NCBI GenBank assembly: GCA_944332725.1
Contig: CALVKO010000003.1
Location: 1-50,161, forward strand
DNA from: an uncultured Bacilli bacterium
GTDB lineage: Bacteria > Bacillota_I > Bacilli_A > RF39 > UBA660
Reading direction: 5' to 3'
DNA length: 50,161 bases
Shown here: piece after piece, positions 25,848 to 34,526 of the stretch
Position numbering within the stretch: position 1 is the stretch's first letter
Layout: every line of letters begins with the position of its first letter
Notes under the pieces: generated by a model
Databases searched by the model: none
Seen by the model: the letters and a program-made list of their open reading frames with translations, nothing else
Told to the model about the DNA's origin: nothing
Position numbers and translations under genes: made by a program

Positions 25848-27008
25848 ATGCAAGAAAAATATGCAGAATTGTTATTAAAAAGATGTCTAAATATATCTAA
25901 TCAACCTTTATTAATATCATGTCCAATTGAAGTTTATGACTTTGTAAGGGTATTAGTTAAAAAAGCTTATGAAATTGGTGTCGAGGATATTTATATTGAT
26001 TTTGAAGATGAAGAGTTAAAAAAATTGCAATTAAAAAATTTAAGTAAAGAGCAATTAAAAAATAGTAATTTTTTTAATAAAAGGATATTTGATGAATATG
26101 CCAAAAAGGATGCTTGTTTTTTAATGCTTTATGCTTATGAAGATTTTAGTGGTATAGATAATGATAAATTGGATTATAGTGCGAAATTAGTAAGAGAAAC
26201 TAAACCAATTTATAAAGAAAGACAGTTAAAAAATGAGATAGTTTGGTGTATTGCTTCGGTAGTAACTAAGACTTGGGCTGACAAATTATTTCCTAATGAA
26301 GAAGATAATATCAATAAATTATGGAATATAATTTATAAAATGTGTTTAATTGATAAAGAAAATCCTATCCTAGAATGGGATAATAAAATCAATTTGAATA
26401 GTCAAAAATGTGAATATATGAATAATAAACAATATAAAAAATTGACATTTAAAAATAATTTAGGGACTAATTTAACAATAGAACTTCCTAAAAATCATAT
26501 TTGGGCAGGAGGAAATACTATTATAAATGGAATAGAAACGATTGCTAATATGCCAACGGAAGAAATATTCACATCACCTTATAAATATGGTGTAAATGGA
26601 ATTGTTTATAGTTCTAAACCATTAGTATATAATGGTAGTTTAATTGAAGATTTTTATTTGGAATTTAAGGATGGTGAAGTTATAAATTTTGATGCTAAAG
26701 TAGGCAAAGAAACATTAAGACAAATAATAGAATATGATGAAAATTCTAAATATTTAGGTGAAGTTGCATTAGTTGATTATGATTCACCAATATCTAGATC
26801 TAATTTAGTTTTTTATGAAACTTTATATGATGAAAATGCTGCTTGTCATTTAGCACTAGGATCAAGTTATTTAGAATGCATTAAAGAACCTGATTTTAAT
26901 ATAGTTAATAAAAGTAATACTCATGTTGATTTTATGATAGGAACTTCTGATTTAGAAGTTTATGCTGATGATGAATTAATTATGAAAGATGGTAATTTTA
27001 TAAAATAA
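25848..27008 (+). CDS. M29-family aminopeptidase (PepS/AmpS-like)
   Basis: 386-residue cytoplasmic thermophilic-type metallo-aminopeptidase. The metal ligands of the family are visible: E in NMPTEEIFTSP (about residue 235), E in LGEVALVDYDSPI (about 303), H in NAACHLALG (about 330), and H and D in NTHVDFMIGTSDLEV (about 360). It releases N-terminal residues from peptides. The ATG at 25848 is chosen over ATG 25833 because GGAGAG is between the two. It is followed by the hairpin that carries the sigG ribosome binding site. Confidence 0.9.
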   Translation: MQEKYAELLLKRCLNISNQPLLISCPIEVYDFVRVLVKKAYEIGVEDIYIDFEDEELKKLQLKNLSKEQLKNSNFFNKRIFDEYAKKDACFLMLYAYEDFSGIDNDKLDYSAKLVRETKPIYKERQLKNEIVWCIASVVTKTWADKLFPNEEDNINKLWNIIYKMCLIDKENPILEWDNKINLNSQKCEYMNNKQYKKLTFKNNLGTNLTIELPKNHIWAGGNTIINGIETIANMPTEEIFTSPYKYGVNGIVYSSKPLVYNGSLIEDFYLEFKDGEVINFDAKVGKETLRQIIEYDENSKYLGEVALVDYDSPISRSNLVFYETLYDENAACHLALGSSYLECIKEPDFNIVNKSNTHVDFMIGTSDLEVYADDELIMKDGNFIK

Positions 27009-27019
27009 TTGTATTAAAT

Positions 27020-27060
27020 ATCTCTTTTTATATCATAATTGATATGAAAGGAGATTTTTT
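27020..27060 (+). promoter_or_regulatory. Hairpin hiding the sigG ribosome binding site, also terminator-like
   Basis: ATCTCTTTTTATATCA (27020-27035) pairs over its whole 16 bases (two G-U) with TGATATGAAAGGAGAT (27040-27055), loop TAAT. The 3' arm contains the SD AAAGGAGAT, and a run of six T (27055-27060) reaches the sigG ATG. As DNA this is an intrinsic terminator for the aminopeptidase gene; as RNA it would hide the sigG ribosome binding site in readthrough transcripts. Confidence 0.8.
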
Positions 27061-27834
27061 ATGGCACGTCATAGAGTAGAGATATGTGGCGTGAATACTG
27101 CGAATATTAAAGTTTTATGTAATGAAGAAATGATTGAATTATTTAAAAAATATCAAAATGGTGATAAGTCTGCTAAAGACGAATTAATTAATGGTAATTT
27201 AAAGTTAGTTTTATCTATTTTAAGAAAGTATAACAATCGAACAGATAATTTAGATGATTTATTTCAAATTGGTTGTGTTGGATTAATTAAGGCAATTGAT
27301 AATTTTGATTTGTCTCATGAAGTTAAGTTTTCAACATATGCCGTTCCGATGATATTAGGTGAAATTAAAAGATATTTAAGGGATAATAGTTCATTAAGAG
27401 TTACTAGAAATTTAAAAGATATAGCTTATAAAGGTTTAAAAGCAAAAGAAGAGTTAACTAATAAATTAAATAGAGAACCATCAATGAAGGAAATAGCTGA
27501 TGTTTTAGAATTAAATGAATTAGAAGTTATACAGGCTTTTGAAGCGGTTAAAGATGCGGTAAGTATGTCCGAACCTATTTATAGTGATGGTGGTGATACT
27601 ATCTATTTAGAAGAACAAATTGCTGATAAAAAGGATAAAATAGGGCAGGATATGAGTATTATGTTAAAAGAAGCTTTAAACAAACTAAAAGATAAAGAAA
27701 AATATATAATTTATAAAAGGTATTTTGAAGGAATTACGCAAATGGAACTATCTGAAGAAATTGGGATATCTCAAGCACAGATATCAAGAATAGAAAAAAA
27801 TTGTTTAGATAATATGAAAAAAATATTAAAATAA
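27061..27834 (+). CDS. sigG: Forespore-specific sigma factor SigG
   Basis: 257 residues, SigF/SigB/SigG family. The start RHRVEICGVNTANI is the SigG-specific leader (VEICGVDTSKL in Bacillus), followed by LDDLFQIGCVGLIKAIDNFDLSHEVKFSTYAVPMILGEIKRYLRDN (region 2) and the C-terminal ISQAQISRIEK helix-turn-helix (about residue 240). It directs late forespore genes for DNA protection and germination. The ATG lies right after the hairpin and T-run. ylmC follows immediately as in Bacillus; spoIIGA-sigE, normally upstream, is not. Confidence 0.95.
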   Translation: MARHRVEICGVNTANIKVLCNEEMIELFKKYQNGDKSAKDELINGNLKLVLSILRKYNNRTDNLDDLFQIGCVGLIKAIDNFDLSHEVKFSTYAVPMILGEIKRYLRDNSSLRVTRNLKDIAYKGLKAKEELTNKLNREPSMKEIADVLELNELEVIQAFEAVKDAVSMSEPIYSDGGDTIYLEEQIADKKDKIGQDMSIMLKEALNKLKDKEKYIIYKRYFEGITQMELSEEIGISQAQISRIEKNCLDNMKKILK

Positions 27835-27858
27835 TCATAAATTTTAATAGGTGAAATT

Positions 27859-28080
27859 ATGCGGTTAAGTGAATTACAATCAAAAAATATAATAACTACT
27901 GAAGGTAAATTAATTGGTAATATTGTAGATGTAATAATTGAAAATGGAACTGTTAAATGTTTAATAGTTGAAAAAACAAAATTTTTAATTTCAATGTTTA
28001 CTTCAAAAAATGAAGAAGAAATTAAGTGGAGTCAAATAAAAACTATCGGTGATGATGCAATTATTGTAAGTTGTCAATAA
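27859..28080 (+). CDS. ylmC: YlmC/YmxH-family PRC-barrel protein
   Basis: 73-residue PRC-barrel protein. The family start MRLSELQSKNIITTEGKLIGNIVDVII and the WSQIKTIGDDAIIV ending are visible. In Bacillus ylmC (also called ymxH) sits directly after sigG; the sigG-ylmC pairing here is the same, 25 bases apart with AGGTGA. Function is not settled; it is linked to sporulation and often to SigG/SigE control. No membrane span. Confidence 0.85.
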   Translation: MRLSELQSKNIITTEGKLIGNIVDVIIENGTVKCLIVEKTKFLISMFTSKNEEEIKWSQIKTIGDDAIIVSCQ

Positions 28081-28106
28081 ATTGGTAAATTATTCCAATT
28101 TTATTG
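28079..28106 (+). terminator. Terminator after ylmC
   Basis: AAATTGG / CCAATTT with a nine-base loop, overlapping the ylmC stop. The TTGACA (28104-28109) of the next promoter (with TATACT at 28128-28133, 18-base spacer) begins within it. Confidence 0.6.
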
Positions 28107-28167
28107 ACACTTATTTTTTTTGTGTGATATACTTAAAATCCCCCCTAAAAAAAGAAAGGAAAATTTT

Positions 28168-28596
28168 ATGTTTGAAAAAATACCTTTAAATGATATTTAT
28201 GTAGCTGATTTTGTTGATGAAACTTTAGAATTTGTCTATGGTGGTATATATAAATCGACAACTATTATTCATCATTTTGATATAAAAAAAGAAAAAAGCA
28301 TATTTATTTGGATGGCAGATCAAGATGGAAAATTTGCAGGATATTTGAATTTATTTGACAATAAAATATATAAGCCAATTACTACATCTTTATATGATTA
28401 TGAAGAAGTATTTGATTGTCCAAGTATAGATGTTGGAAATACTAATGATGGATATATTAATTTTGAACCACTATCTAATTTTAATTCTAAATACATAAAA
28501 CCATTTATGTCAATTAGATTAGCAAAGAAAGCAGTTAATGATATAAATAAGCAAAGAGAAAAAGAAAAAATTAAATCATTAATTTTTAAGAACTAG
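28168..28596 (+). CDS. Unknown small soluble protein
   Basis: 142-residue protein that I do not recognise. No signal peptide or membrane segment; it has mixed beta-like stretches (TTIIHHFDI, SIFIWMADQDGKFAGYLNLFDNKIYKPI) and a lysine-rich helical C-terminus. The ATG at 28168 has AAAGGA upstream; an ATG at 28120 lies on the -10 box and has none. It has its own promoter (28104-28133) and terminator (28595-28636), so it is monocistronic, next to RNase J2. Confidence 0.6.
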   Translation: MFEKIPLNDIYVADFVDETLEFVYGGIYKSTTIIHHFDIKKEKSIFIWMADQDGKFAGYLNLFDNKIYKPITTSLYDYEEVFDCPSIDVGNTNDGYINFEPLSNFNSKYIKPFMSIRLAKKAVNDINKQREKEKIKSLIFKN

Positions 28597-28636
28597 ACTA
28601 ATTCATTATTTTTTGATATAATTAATTAGTCTTTTT
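28595..28636 (+). terminator. Terminator after the unknown gene
   Basis: AGACTAATT (28595-28603) / AATTAGTCT (28624-28632) and a T run; overlaps the stop codon. Confidence 0.75.
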
Positions 28637-28656
28637 AAATGAAAGGAGGTAATTAA

Positions 28657-30291
28657 ATGATTAAAATATTTGCATTAGGTGGTTTAAATGAAATTGGTAA
28701 AAATATGTATGTTGTAAATGTTGATGATGAATTATATATATTTGAATCAGGTTTAAAATACGCTGACGATAAGATGCTTGGTGTTGATTATATTATTCCT
28801 AACTATGACTATTTAATTAAAAATAAAAATAAAATTCAGGGAATATTTTTATCACATGGACATGATGAACAGATTGGCGCGATTCCTGATATGTTATATG
28901 ATTTACCAGATGTTAAAATATTTGGTACTAAATTTACATTGGATTTATTAAATGAAGAATTAACACAAGAAAAAATGAAAGCCAATTTAATTGAAATAAA
29001 ACCACATAAAAAGATAAAAGTTGGTAAAAATTATATTTTCCCTATAAGTTTATCGCATTCTGTTCCTGATAGTGTAGGATATGTACTATATACAAAAGAT
29101 GGCGCTATTTTCTATACAGGAAATTTTGTTTTTGATTCCGCCATGACAGGAAACTATAAAACGGATATTGGCAAACTTGCTTATGTTGGAAAACAAGGTG
29201 TGTTATGTTTACTAAGTGAATCATTATACGCTGATAAAATAGGATATACTTCACCTAAACATAGAAGTTATAAATTCTTGCGAGAGATTATAAACAATAG
29301 TCATAATCGAATTTTAGTTAATATATTACAAGGTCAAATATTTAGAATTCAAGAACTATTAAATGTTGTTACAGAAGCCAATAAAAAAATTATTATTTTA
29401 GGAAAAAGACTGGAAACTAATTTAATAAAAGCAATTAATGATGGATATATTAATTTTGATAAATCAAGAATTGGTAATATTCATCATTTAGAAAAAGATT
29501 CAATTATTATAGTTTCAGATGAACGAGAAAAACCATTTTCTAATATAAAACGAATTGTTAAAGGATATGATAAATTTATAACTTTAACTGAAGATGATAC
29601 TATTATTTTTGCATCACCAGTATATGATGGTATGGAAAAAAGTGCGACGATGTTATTTGATGATATTGCTAAAAAAGGATGCAACCTAATAACTATGTCA
29701 AGTAAACAATTCAATTCTTTGCATGCTTCAAGTGAAGACTTAATGTTGATGCTAAATTTATTACAACCAAAATATTATTTCCCTGTTAATGGTGAATATC
29801 GTCATCAAGTTGCCAACAGTGAAGTTGCTAAACAAATGGGGATGAAAGACGAAAATATAATTCTTAAATTAAATGGTGAAGTTGCAACTTTTGTTAATGG
29901 CAATTTAACTGATGATAAAGAATTTGTTAAAGTTGATGATATTTTGATTGATGGTAAAACGTTAGGCGATGTTGGTGATTTAGTTATTAAAGATCGTGAA
30001 ATGTTAGGAGAAAATGGTATTGTTTTAATCATCGCTATTGTTGATAAGGTAACTAAACAAATTTTATCTGGACCACAAATTGTAACAAAGGGATTTGTTT
30101 ATGTTAAAGAAAATATTGATTTAATAAAAGAAGCAAGTAATATGTCTTTAGAAATAATTAAAAATAATACTAAAGTATCTTATATTGACTATGGTAAAAC
30201 TAAAAATGAAATAAGAGATAAAGTAGGTAATTATTTCTATCAACAAACAGAGTCAAAACCAATTATTTTAATTATGATTCAAGAAGTTTAA
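28657..30291 (+). CDS. rnjB: RNase J2-like protein with eroded active site
   Basis: 544 residues, beta-lactamase/beta-CASP fold plus C-terminal domain, with the RNase J signature LGGLNEIGKN at the start. It resembles RnjB (J2) more than J1: LMLMLNLLQPKYYFPVNGEYRH aligns with Bacillus J2. The metal site is degraded: the HxHxDH box reads HGHDEQ (about residue 67), TGD reads TGN (about 155), and HTSGHG reads FNSLHA (about 350), while SHSVPDS (about 135) is intact. It is probably a non-catalytic or weak partner of an RNase J1 encoded elsewhere. AAAGGAGG precedes the ATG. Confidence 0.85.
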   Translation: MIKIFALGGLNEIGKNMYVVNVDDELYIFESGLKYADDKMLGVDYIIPNYDYLIKNKNKIQGIFLSHGHDEQIGAIPDMLYDLPDVKIFGTKFTLDLLNEELTQEKMKANLIEIKPHKKIKVGKNYIFPISLSHSVPDSVGYVLYTKDGAIFYTGNFVFDSAMTGNYKTDIGKLAYVGKQGVLCLLSESLYADKIGYTSPKHRSYKFLREIINNSHNRILVNILQGQIFRIQELLNVVTEANKKIIILGKRLETNLIKAINDGYINFDKSRIGNIHHLEKDSIIIVSDEREKPFSNIKRIVKGYDKFITLTEDDTIIFASPVYDGMEKSATMLFDDIAKKGCNLITMSSKQFNSLHASSEDLMLMLNLLQPKYYFPVNGEYRHQVANSEVAKQMGMKDENIILKLNGEVATFVNGNLTDDKEFVKVDDILIDGKTLGDVGDLVIKDREMLGENGIVLIIAIVDKVTKQILSGPQIVTKGFVYVKENIDLIKEASNMSLEIIKNNTKVSYIDYGKTKNEIRDKVGNYFYQQTESKPIILIMIQEV

Positions 30292-30316
30292 ATTGTATTT
30301 AGTTACAATTTTTTTC
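30290..30316 (+). terminator. Terminator after RNase J2
   Basis: AAATTGTA (30290-30297) / TACAATTT (30304-30311) with T7, overlapping the stop codon. Confidence 0.8.
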
Positions 30317-30367
30317 TTGAAATAATTTAATAAATATGATATTATTTATACCTAGGAAGTGATTTTA

Positions 30368-31774
30368 ATGAATCTACCAAATTTGAATAATGCAAGGAAA
30401 AGGACAAAAGAAAAGGTTAGTATATTAGAAAATTATAAAATAACTGAAGAACAAAAATTGTTAGGTAAAGGTAAAATGTATTATGTAAAAACATATGGAT
30501 GTCAGATGAATGAACACGATTCAGAAAATATTAAAGCAATATTAGAAGATATGGGTTATATTAATACTGATAATATGGAAGATGCTAATTTAATTATTTT
30601 AAATACTTGTGCCATAAGAGAAAATGCTCATAATAAAGTATTTGGATTGTTAGGTAGAATTAAACATATGAAACAAACTAAAGAAGTTATGGTTGGTTTT
30701 GGTGGCTGTATGGCTCAAGAAGAAGTGATAGTAGAAGAAATTCTAGATAAATATAAATGGATTGATTTTGTTTTTGGAACCCATAATATTTATGATTTGC
30801 CTAATATAATTGAAAAATCACAAAATAAACAAGAAATTGATGTGTTTTCTATTGAAGGCGATGTTATCGAAAACATGCCAGTTAAAAGAGATAGCAAATA
30901 TAAGGCTTGGGTTAATATTATGTATGGTTGTGATAAATTTTGTACTTATTGTATAGTTCCTTATACAAGAGGAAAACAAAGAAGTAGATTACCAGAATAT
31001 ATAATTGATGAAGTAAATAATTTAATTAAAGATGGTTATAAAGAAGTTACTTTGTTGGGACAAAATGTTAATGCTTATGGTAAAGATTTAAATATTGATT
31101 ATAATATGGCTAATTTGTTAGAAGATGTAGCAAAAACTAATATTGAAAGAATTAGGTTTGTAACTAGCCATCCTTGGGATTTTAATGATGATATGATAGA
31201 TGTAATAAGTAAATATAAAAATGTTATGCCTTACATTCATCTACCATTACAATCTGGTTCTGATAAAATATTAAAATTAATGGGAAGAAGATATACTAAA
31301 GAACAATATTTAACATTATATAATAAATTAAAATCTAAAATACCTAATTGTTCTATTACAACAGATATTATAGTTGGTTTTCCTAACGAAACAAAAGAAG
31401 ATTTTCAAGATACATTAGATGTAGTTAATAAGTGTAAATATGATGGTGCATTTACTTTTATCTTTTCACCTAGAATTGGAACTCCAGCATGTCGTATGAA
31501 GGATGACATATCTTTAGAAGAAAAAGAAGAAAGATTACATATTTTAAATAATTTAGTAAATAAATACTCAAAAGAAAATAATGATAAATACTTAAATAAA
31601 ATAGTTCCCGTATTATTAGAAGACTATAGTAGTAAAAATGGTAATTATTTAAAAGGATATACCGACACAATGAAATTAGTAAATGTTAAAGCAGATAGTA
31701 GTTACTTAGGTAAAATTGTAAATGTGAAAATAACTTCGGTTAAAACATGGAGCATGGATGGAGAAATAGTTTAA
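30368..31774 (+). CDS. miaB: tRNA-2-methylthio-N6-dimethylallyladenosine synthase MiaB
   Basis: 468-residue radical-SAM methylthiotransferase modifying A37 of tRNAs reading UNN codons. UPF0004 domain: KTYGCQMNEHDSE (about residue 40), NTCAIRENA, GGCMAQEE. Radical-SAM cluster cysteines: YGCDKFCTYCIVPYTRG (about residue 190). A C-terminal TRAM domain is present. The ATG at 30368 is preferred over GTG 30359. The extended -10 TGATATTAT upstream is typical. Bacillus has miaB-ymcA-cotE; ymcA is missing here. Confidence 0.96.
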   Translation: MNLPNLNNARKRTKEKVSILENYKITEEQKLLGKGKMYYVKTYGCQMNEHDSENIKAILEDMGYINTDNMEDANLIILNTCAIRENAHNKVFGLLGRIKHMKQTKEVMVGFGGCMAQEEVIVEEILDKYKWIDFVFGTHNIYDLPNIIEKSQNKQEIDVFSIEGDVIENMPVKRDSKYKAWVNIMYGCDKFCTYCIVPYTRGKQRSRLPEYIIDEVNNLIKDGYKEVTLLGQNVNAYGKDLNIDYNMANLLEDVAKTNIERIRFVTSHPWDFNDDMIDVISKYKNVMPYIHLPLQSGSDKILKLMGRRYTKEQYLTLYNKLKSKIPNCSITTDIIVGFPNETKEDFQDTLDVVNKCKYDGAFTFIFSPRIGTPACRMKDDISLEEKEERLHILNNLVNKYSKENNDKYLNKIVPVLLEDYSSKNGNYLKGYTDTMKLVNVKADSSYLGKIVNVKITSVKTWSMDGEIV

Positions 31775-31787
31775 TTTCTCTTTTTTT
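31761..31787 (+). terminator. Terminator after miaB
   Basis: GAGAAAT / ATTTCTC around AGTTTA, T7; overlaps the miaB stop. Confidence 0.85.
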
Positions 31788-31835
31788 ATGTACTAATAAA
31801 TATTTATTGCATATATTAAAATGAGAGGTGATATT

Positions 31836-32357
31836 GTGTCTTTATATAAAGAAATAGTCACTAAGGCAGTTATTGGTAAAGGAAAAAAATATTTTAAGAA
31901 TAATTATAAAATAACTACTAGTGATCAACCAACTACAATTTTAGGATGTTGGATAATTAACCATAAATTCAAAGGATACAAAACAGGAGATAAAATAGGT
32001 GTTGATGGATCATTTGATGTAAACATTTGGTATTCTTATGAAAATGACTCTAAAACAACAGTTGTTAATCAAAAAATAGAATATAACGATTTATTTAATG
32101 TAAAGTTAAAAGAGAATGCTGATTTAAGCAGTGATACGGATATAATTGTAAGAACCTTAAGTCAACCAACTTGTTTAGGAGTTAATATATTAGAAAATAA
32201 TCAAATTTCATTTGATATTGAAAAAGAATTAGGTGTTGAAATAGTAGGAGAAACAAAAGTAAAAATAGCTATTGAAGAAGATGAAGAACCTTGGGAAGAT
32301 ATAGTTGATGATGATATAGATAAAGAATTAGACGAAATAAATGAAAATTATATATAG
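31836..32357 (+). CDS. cotE: Spore outer-coat morphogenetic protein CotE
   Basis: 173 residues, close to Bacillus CotE (181). Signatures: EIVTKAVIGKGKKYF near the start, the nearly invariant ILGCWIINHKFKGYKTGDKIGVDGSFDVNIWYSY (about residues 30-63), TLSQPTCLGVNI and GVEIVGETKVKIAIEED, ending in the usual acidic tail. CotE organises the outer spore coat. The GTG at 31836 after GAGAGGTG gives MSLYKEIV, matching the family; the ATG at 31821 lies on the ribosome binding site. A CATATATT at 31808 resembles a sigma-E -10 box, but no convincing -35 exists. It ends in a GTGTCAAC terminator. Confidence 0.92.
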   Translation: MSLYKEIVTKAVIGKGKKYFKNNYKITTSDQPTTILGCWIINHKFKGYKTGDKIGVDGSFDVNIWYSYENDSKTTVVNQKIEYNDLFNVKLKENADLSSDTDIIVRTLSQPTCLGVNILENNQISFDIEKELGVEIVGETKVKIAIEEDEEPWEDIVDDDIDKELDEINENYI

Positions 32358-32386
32358 TGTCAACCAAAAATAGTTGACACTTTTTA
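32356..32386 (+). terminator. Terminator after cotE
   Basis: AGTGTCAAC (32356-32364) / GTTGACACT (32373-32381), T5, overlapping the stop. Confidence 0.85.
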
Positions 32387-32427
32387 AGTTTTATGTTACA
32401 ATTATTCAAGAAAAGGAGTGATTAATG

Positions 32428-32706
32428 ATGGCTGTTAAATTAAGATTAAAAAGAATGGGTGCTAAAAAAAGACCATTTTATCGTATTGTAGCTGCTGATT
32501 CTAGAAGTAAAAGAGATGGTAAAGTTATCGAAGAAATCGGTTATTATAATCCAATTACTGAACCAGCAGAAATTAAAATTAATCAAGAGTTAGCGCAAAA
32601 ATGGTTAAGTACAGGAGCAATTCCTACTGATACCGTAAGAGCTTTATTCAAAAAACAAGGTATTTTAAAAAGTTTCCATGAGTCTAAAATGACAAAAGGA
32701 GAATAA
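32428..32706 (+). CDS. rpsP: 30S ribosomal protein S16
   Basis: 92 residues with the conserved start [30 protein letters not shown] and IGYYNP. The second ATG (32428) is chosen, since it gives MAVKLR and has AAGGAG at proper distance. Followed two bases on by khpA, the same order as Bacillus; the rimM-trmD-rplS continuation is not here. Confidence 0.98.
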   Translation: MAVKLRLKRMGAKKRPFYRIVAADSRSKRDGKVIEEIGYYNPITEPAEIKINQELAQKWLSTGAIPTDTVRALFKKQGILKSFHESKMTKGE

Positions 32707-32708
32707 TT

Positions 32709-32954
32709 ATGAATTTAGTTGAATTAACAGAATTTTTAGTAAAAAGTGTTGTAACTGATCCTGACATGGTATCTGTTAAACAATTTGAAGATGATGAAGA
32801 ATACATTACTATTCAAGTATTAGTAGATAGCAGTGTAATTGGTTCTGTAATAGGAAAACAAGGTATTATTGCTAATGCTATAAGAACTATCGTTCAAGCT
32901 TCGTCATATGCTAATGGATTAAAAAAAGTTAAAATTAATATTGATTCATTTTAA
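32709..32954 (+). CDS. khpA: KH-domain RNA-binding protein KhpA (YlqC)
   Basis: 81 residues with one KH domain: VLVDSSVIGSVIGKQGIIANAIRTIV, with GxxG as GKQG (about residue 49). It binds RNA, usually as a dimer with KhpB/Jag. The start has AGGAG. The last codons and stop lie in a 13-bp tandem duplication (TGATTCATTTTAA twice, 32942-32967). Confidence 0.95.
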   Translation: MNLVELTEFLVKSVVTDPDMVSVKQFEDDEEYITIQVLVDSSVIGSVIGKQGIIANAIRTIVQASSYANGLKKVKINIDSF

Positions 32955-32967
32955 TGATTCATTTTAA
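32942..32967 (+). repeat. 13-bp tandem duplication at the khpA stop codon
   Basis: TGATTCATTTTAA occurs twice in a row; the first copy supplies the stop codon and the second copy is non-coding. Its origin is probably replication slippage. Confidence 0.8.
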
Positions 32968-32989
32968 GAAGATTTATCTTCTTTTTTCT
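32966..32989 (+). terminator. Terminator after rpsP-khpA
   Basis: AAGAAGA / TCTTCTT around TTTA with T run. Confidence 0.85.
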
Positions 32990-33035
32990 TGTATTAATAT
33001 TTGATTTATAATATAATATTAATTAGGTGATAAAT

Positions 33036-33752
33036 GTGAAGATACCTAATCACGTAGGCATTATAGTTGATGGTAATGGAAGATGGGCTGTCAAAAAGGG
33101 AAAAAAAAGAAGTGAAGGTCATTTGGCAGGTTCTAAAAATTTAGATAATCTATGTCAATATATATTTGATAAAGGAATTAAAGTATTAAGTTTGTATGTT
33201 TTTTCAACTGAAAATTTTAAAAGAAGTGATGAAGAAGTTAATTATTTAATGGATTTATTTGTTAAAAAATTTAAAAATGATTTTAAAATTTTTAGTAAAA
33301 AAGACATAAGAATAGTTTTTTCTGGAAGAAGAGAACCGTTAAAAAAAGAAATATTAGATATTATTGATGATATTACATGTAAAACAAAAGACAATAAAAG
33401 TGGCATATTGAATTTTTGTTTAAATTATGGTTCTCATGCAGAAATAGTTGATGCATGTAAAAAAATAAATTTAGAGGTTATAAATAATAATCTAAATATA
33501 GATATAATAGATGAAAAAATTTTTAAAAAATATTTATATAACGATTTACCTGATTTAGATTTATTAATAAGAACTGGTGGAGAATTAAGGTTAAGTAATT
33601 TTATGTTATGGCAATCCGCATATGCTGAATTTTATTTTACTGATGTTTTGTTTCCTGATTTTAATAGTGATGAATTTGATAAAGCATTATTAAGTTATAG
33701 CAATCGAGATCGAAGATTTGGAGGAATTAATTATGAAAAAAAGAATAATTAG
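33036..33752 (+). CDS. uppS: Undecaprenyl diphosphate synthase
   Basis: 238-residue cis-prenyltransferase making the C55 lipid carrier for cell-wall polymers. The catalytic Asp is in HVGIIVDGNGRWAVKKG (about residue 13), then STENFKRS (about 70), and RTGGELRLSNFMLWQSAYAEFYF (about 190-212) near the end. The GTG at 33036 is preferred over GTG 33027. It overlaps cdsA by 20 bases. Order uppS-cdsA-rseP is as in Bacillus, but dxr, usually between cdsA and rseP, is missing. Confidence 0.96.
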   Translation: MKIPNHVGIIVDGNGRWAVKKGKKRSEGHLAGSKNLDNLCQYIFDKGIKVLSLYVFSTENFKRSDEEVNYLMDLFVKKFKNDFKIFSKKDIRIVFSGRREPLKKEILDIIDDITCKTKDNKSGILNFCLNYGSHAEIVDACKKINLEVINNNLNIDIIDEKIFKKYLYNDLPDLDLLIRTGGELRLSNFMLWQSAYAEFYFTDVLFPDFNSDEFDKALLSYSNRDRRFGGINYEKKNN

Positions 33753-34518
33753 TGCAATTGTTGCTTTGATAATTGCTATTCCTTTAGTTTATAAAGGTGG
33801 CATTCCATTTTATTTTTTAGCGGTAATAATAGCACTTTTGGCATTTAAAGAAATATTAGATTTGTTAGTTAAAAATTATTGGAATCGTTTAGTATGTTAT
33901 ATATCTTATTTATTTTTGTTAGGTGCAAGTATTAATGAAAATAGTTTAGACAAAATATTAGATTTTAAAGTATTAGGTATTATTTTATTAATATATGGCT
34001 GTTTATTATTAAGAAATTATAAAAATAAAGATTTTAATGTTCAAAAATGTTTTTATTTAATTGGGGTAACAATATTGTTAGATTTAAGCTTTGCTACTTT
34101 AATAATAATAAGAAATATGAGTTTGCTTTATTTTATTTATATATTCTTAATAACTATTATGACGGATACATTTGCTCAATCGATAGGAATATTATTTGGA
34201 AAACATAAAATTAATGAAATATCGCCTAATAAAACTTGGGAAGGGTGCTTAGGTGGTGCTTTCTTTGGTGTTTTAATTAGTATATTATTTTATTTATTCT
34301 TTATTAATCAAGATATAAATATATTTTTATTAATTTTTATCACTTTAATTTTATCAATAATTGGACAATTAGGTGATTTATTCTTTTCTCAAATTAAAAG
34401 AAATTATAAAATTAAAGATTTTTCTAATATTATGCCAGGTCATGGTGGTATTTTAGATAGGTTTGATAGTGTTATATTTGCATCTTTGGCGTTTATCTAT
34501 TTTATTAGTTTTTTATAG
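33733..34518 (+). CDS. cdsA: Phosphatidate cytidylyltransferase
   Basis: 261-residue integral membrane enzyme making CDP-diacylglycerol. About seven to eight hydrophobic segments; the C-terminal signature is GQLGDLFFSQIKRNYKIKDFSNIMPGHGGILDRFDSVIF (about residues 210-248), and NKTWEGCLGG (about 165) is the conserved central motif. The ATG at 33733 with GGAGG upstream is chosen. It overlaps uppS and ends nine bases before rseP. Confidence 0.95.
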   Translation: MKKRIISAIVALIIAIPLVYKGGIPFYFLAVIIALLAFKEILDLLVKNYWNRLVCYISYLFLLGASINENSLDKILDFKVLGIILLIYGCLLLRNYKNKDFNVQKCFYLIGVTILLDLSFATLIIIRNMSLLYFIYIFLITIMTDTFAQSIGILFGKHKINEISPNKTWEGCLGGAFFGVLISILFYLFFINQDINIFLLIFITLILSIIGQLGDLFFSQIKRNYKIKDFSNIMPGHGGILDRFDSVIFASLAFIYFISFL

Positions 34519-34526
34519 GAGGAATT

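Noticed and set aside
31800-31836. Sigma-E promoter of cotE
   Set aside because: Only a CATATATT -10-like box is seen; no -35 element at the right distance, and such boxes are frequent in AT-rich DNA.
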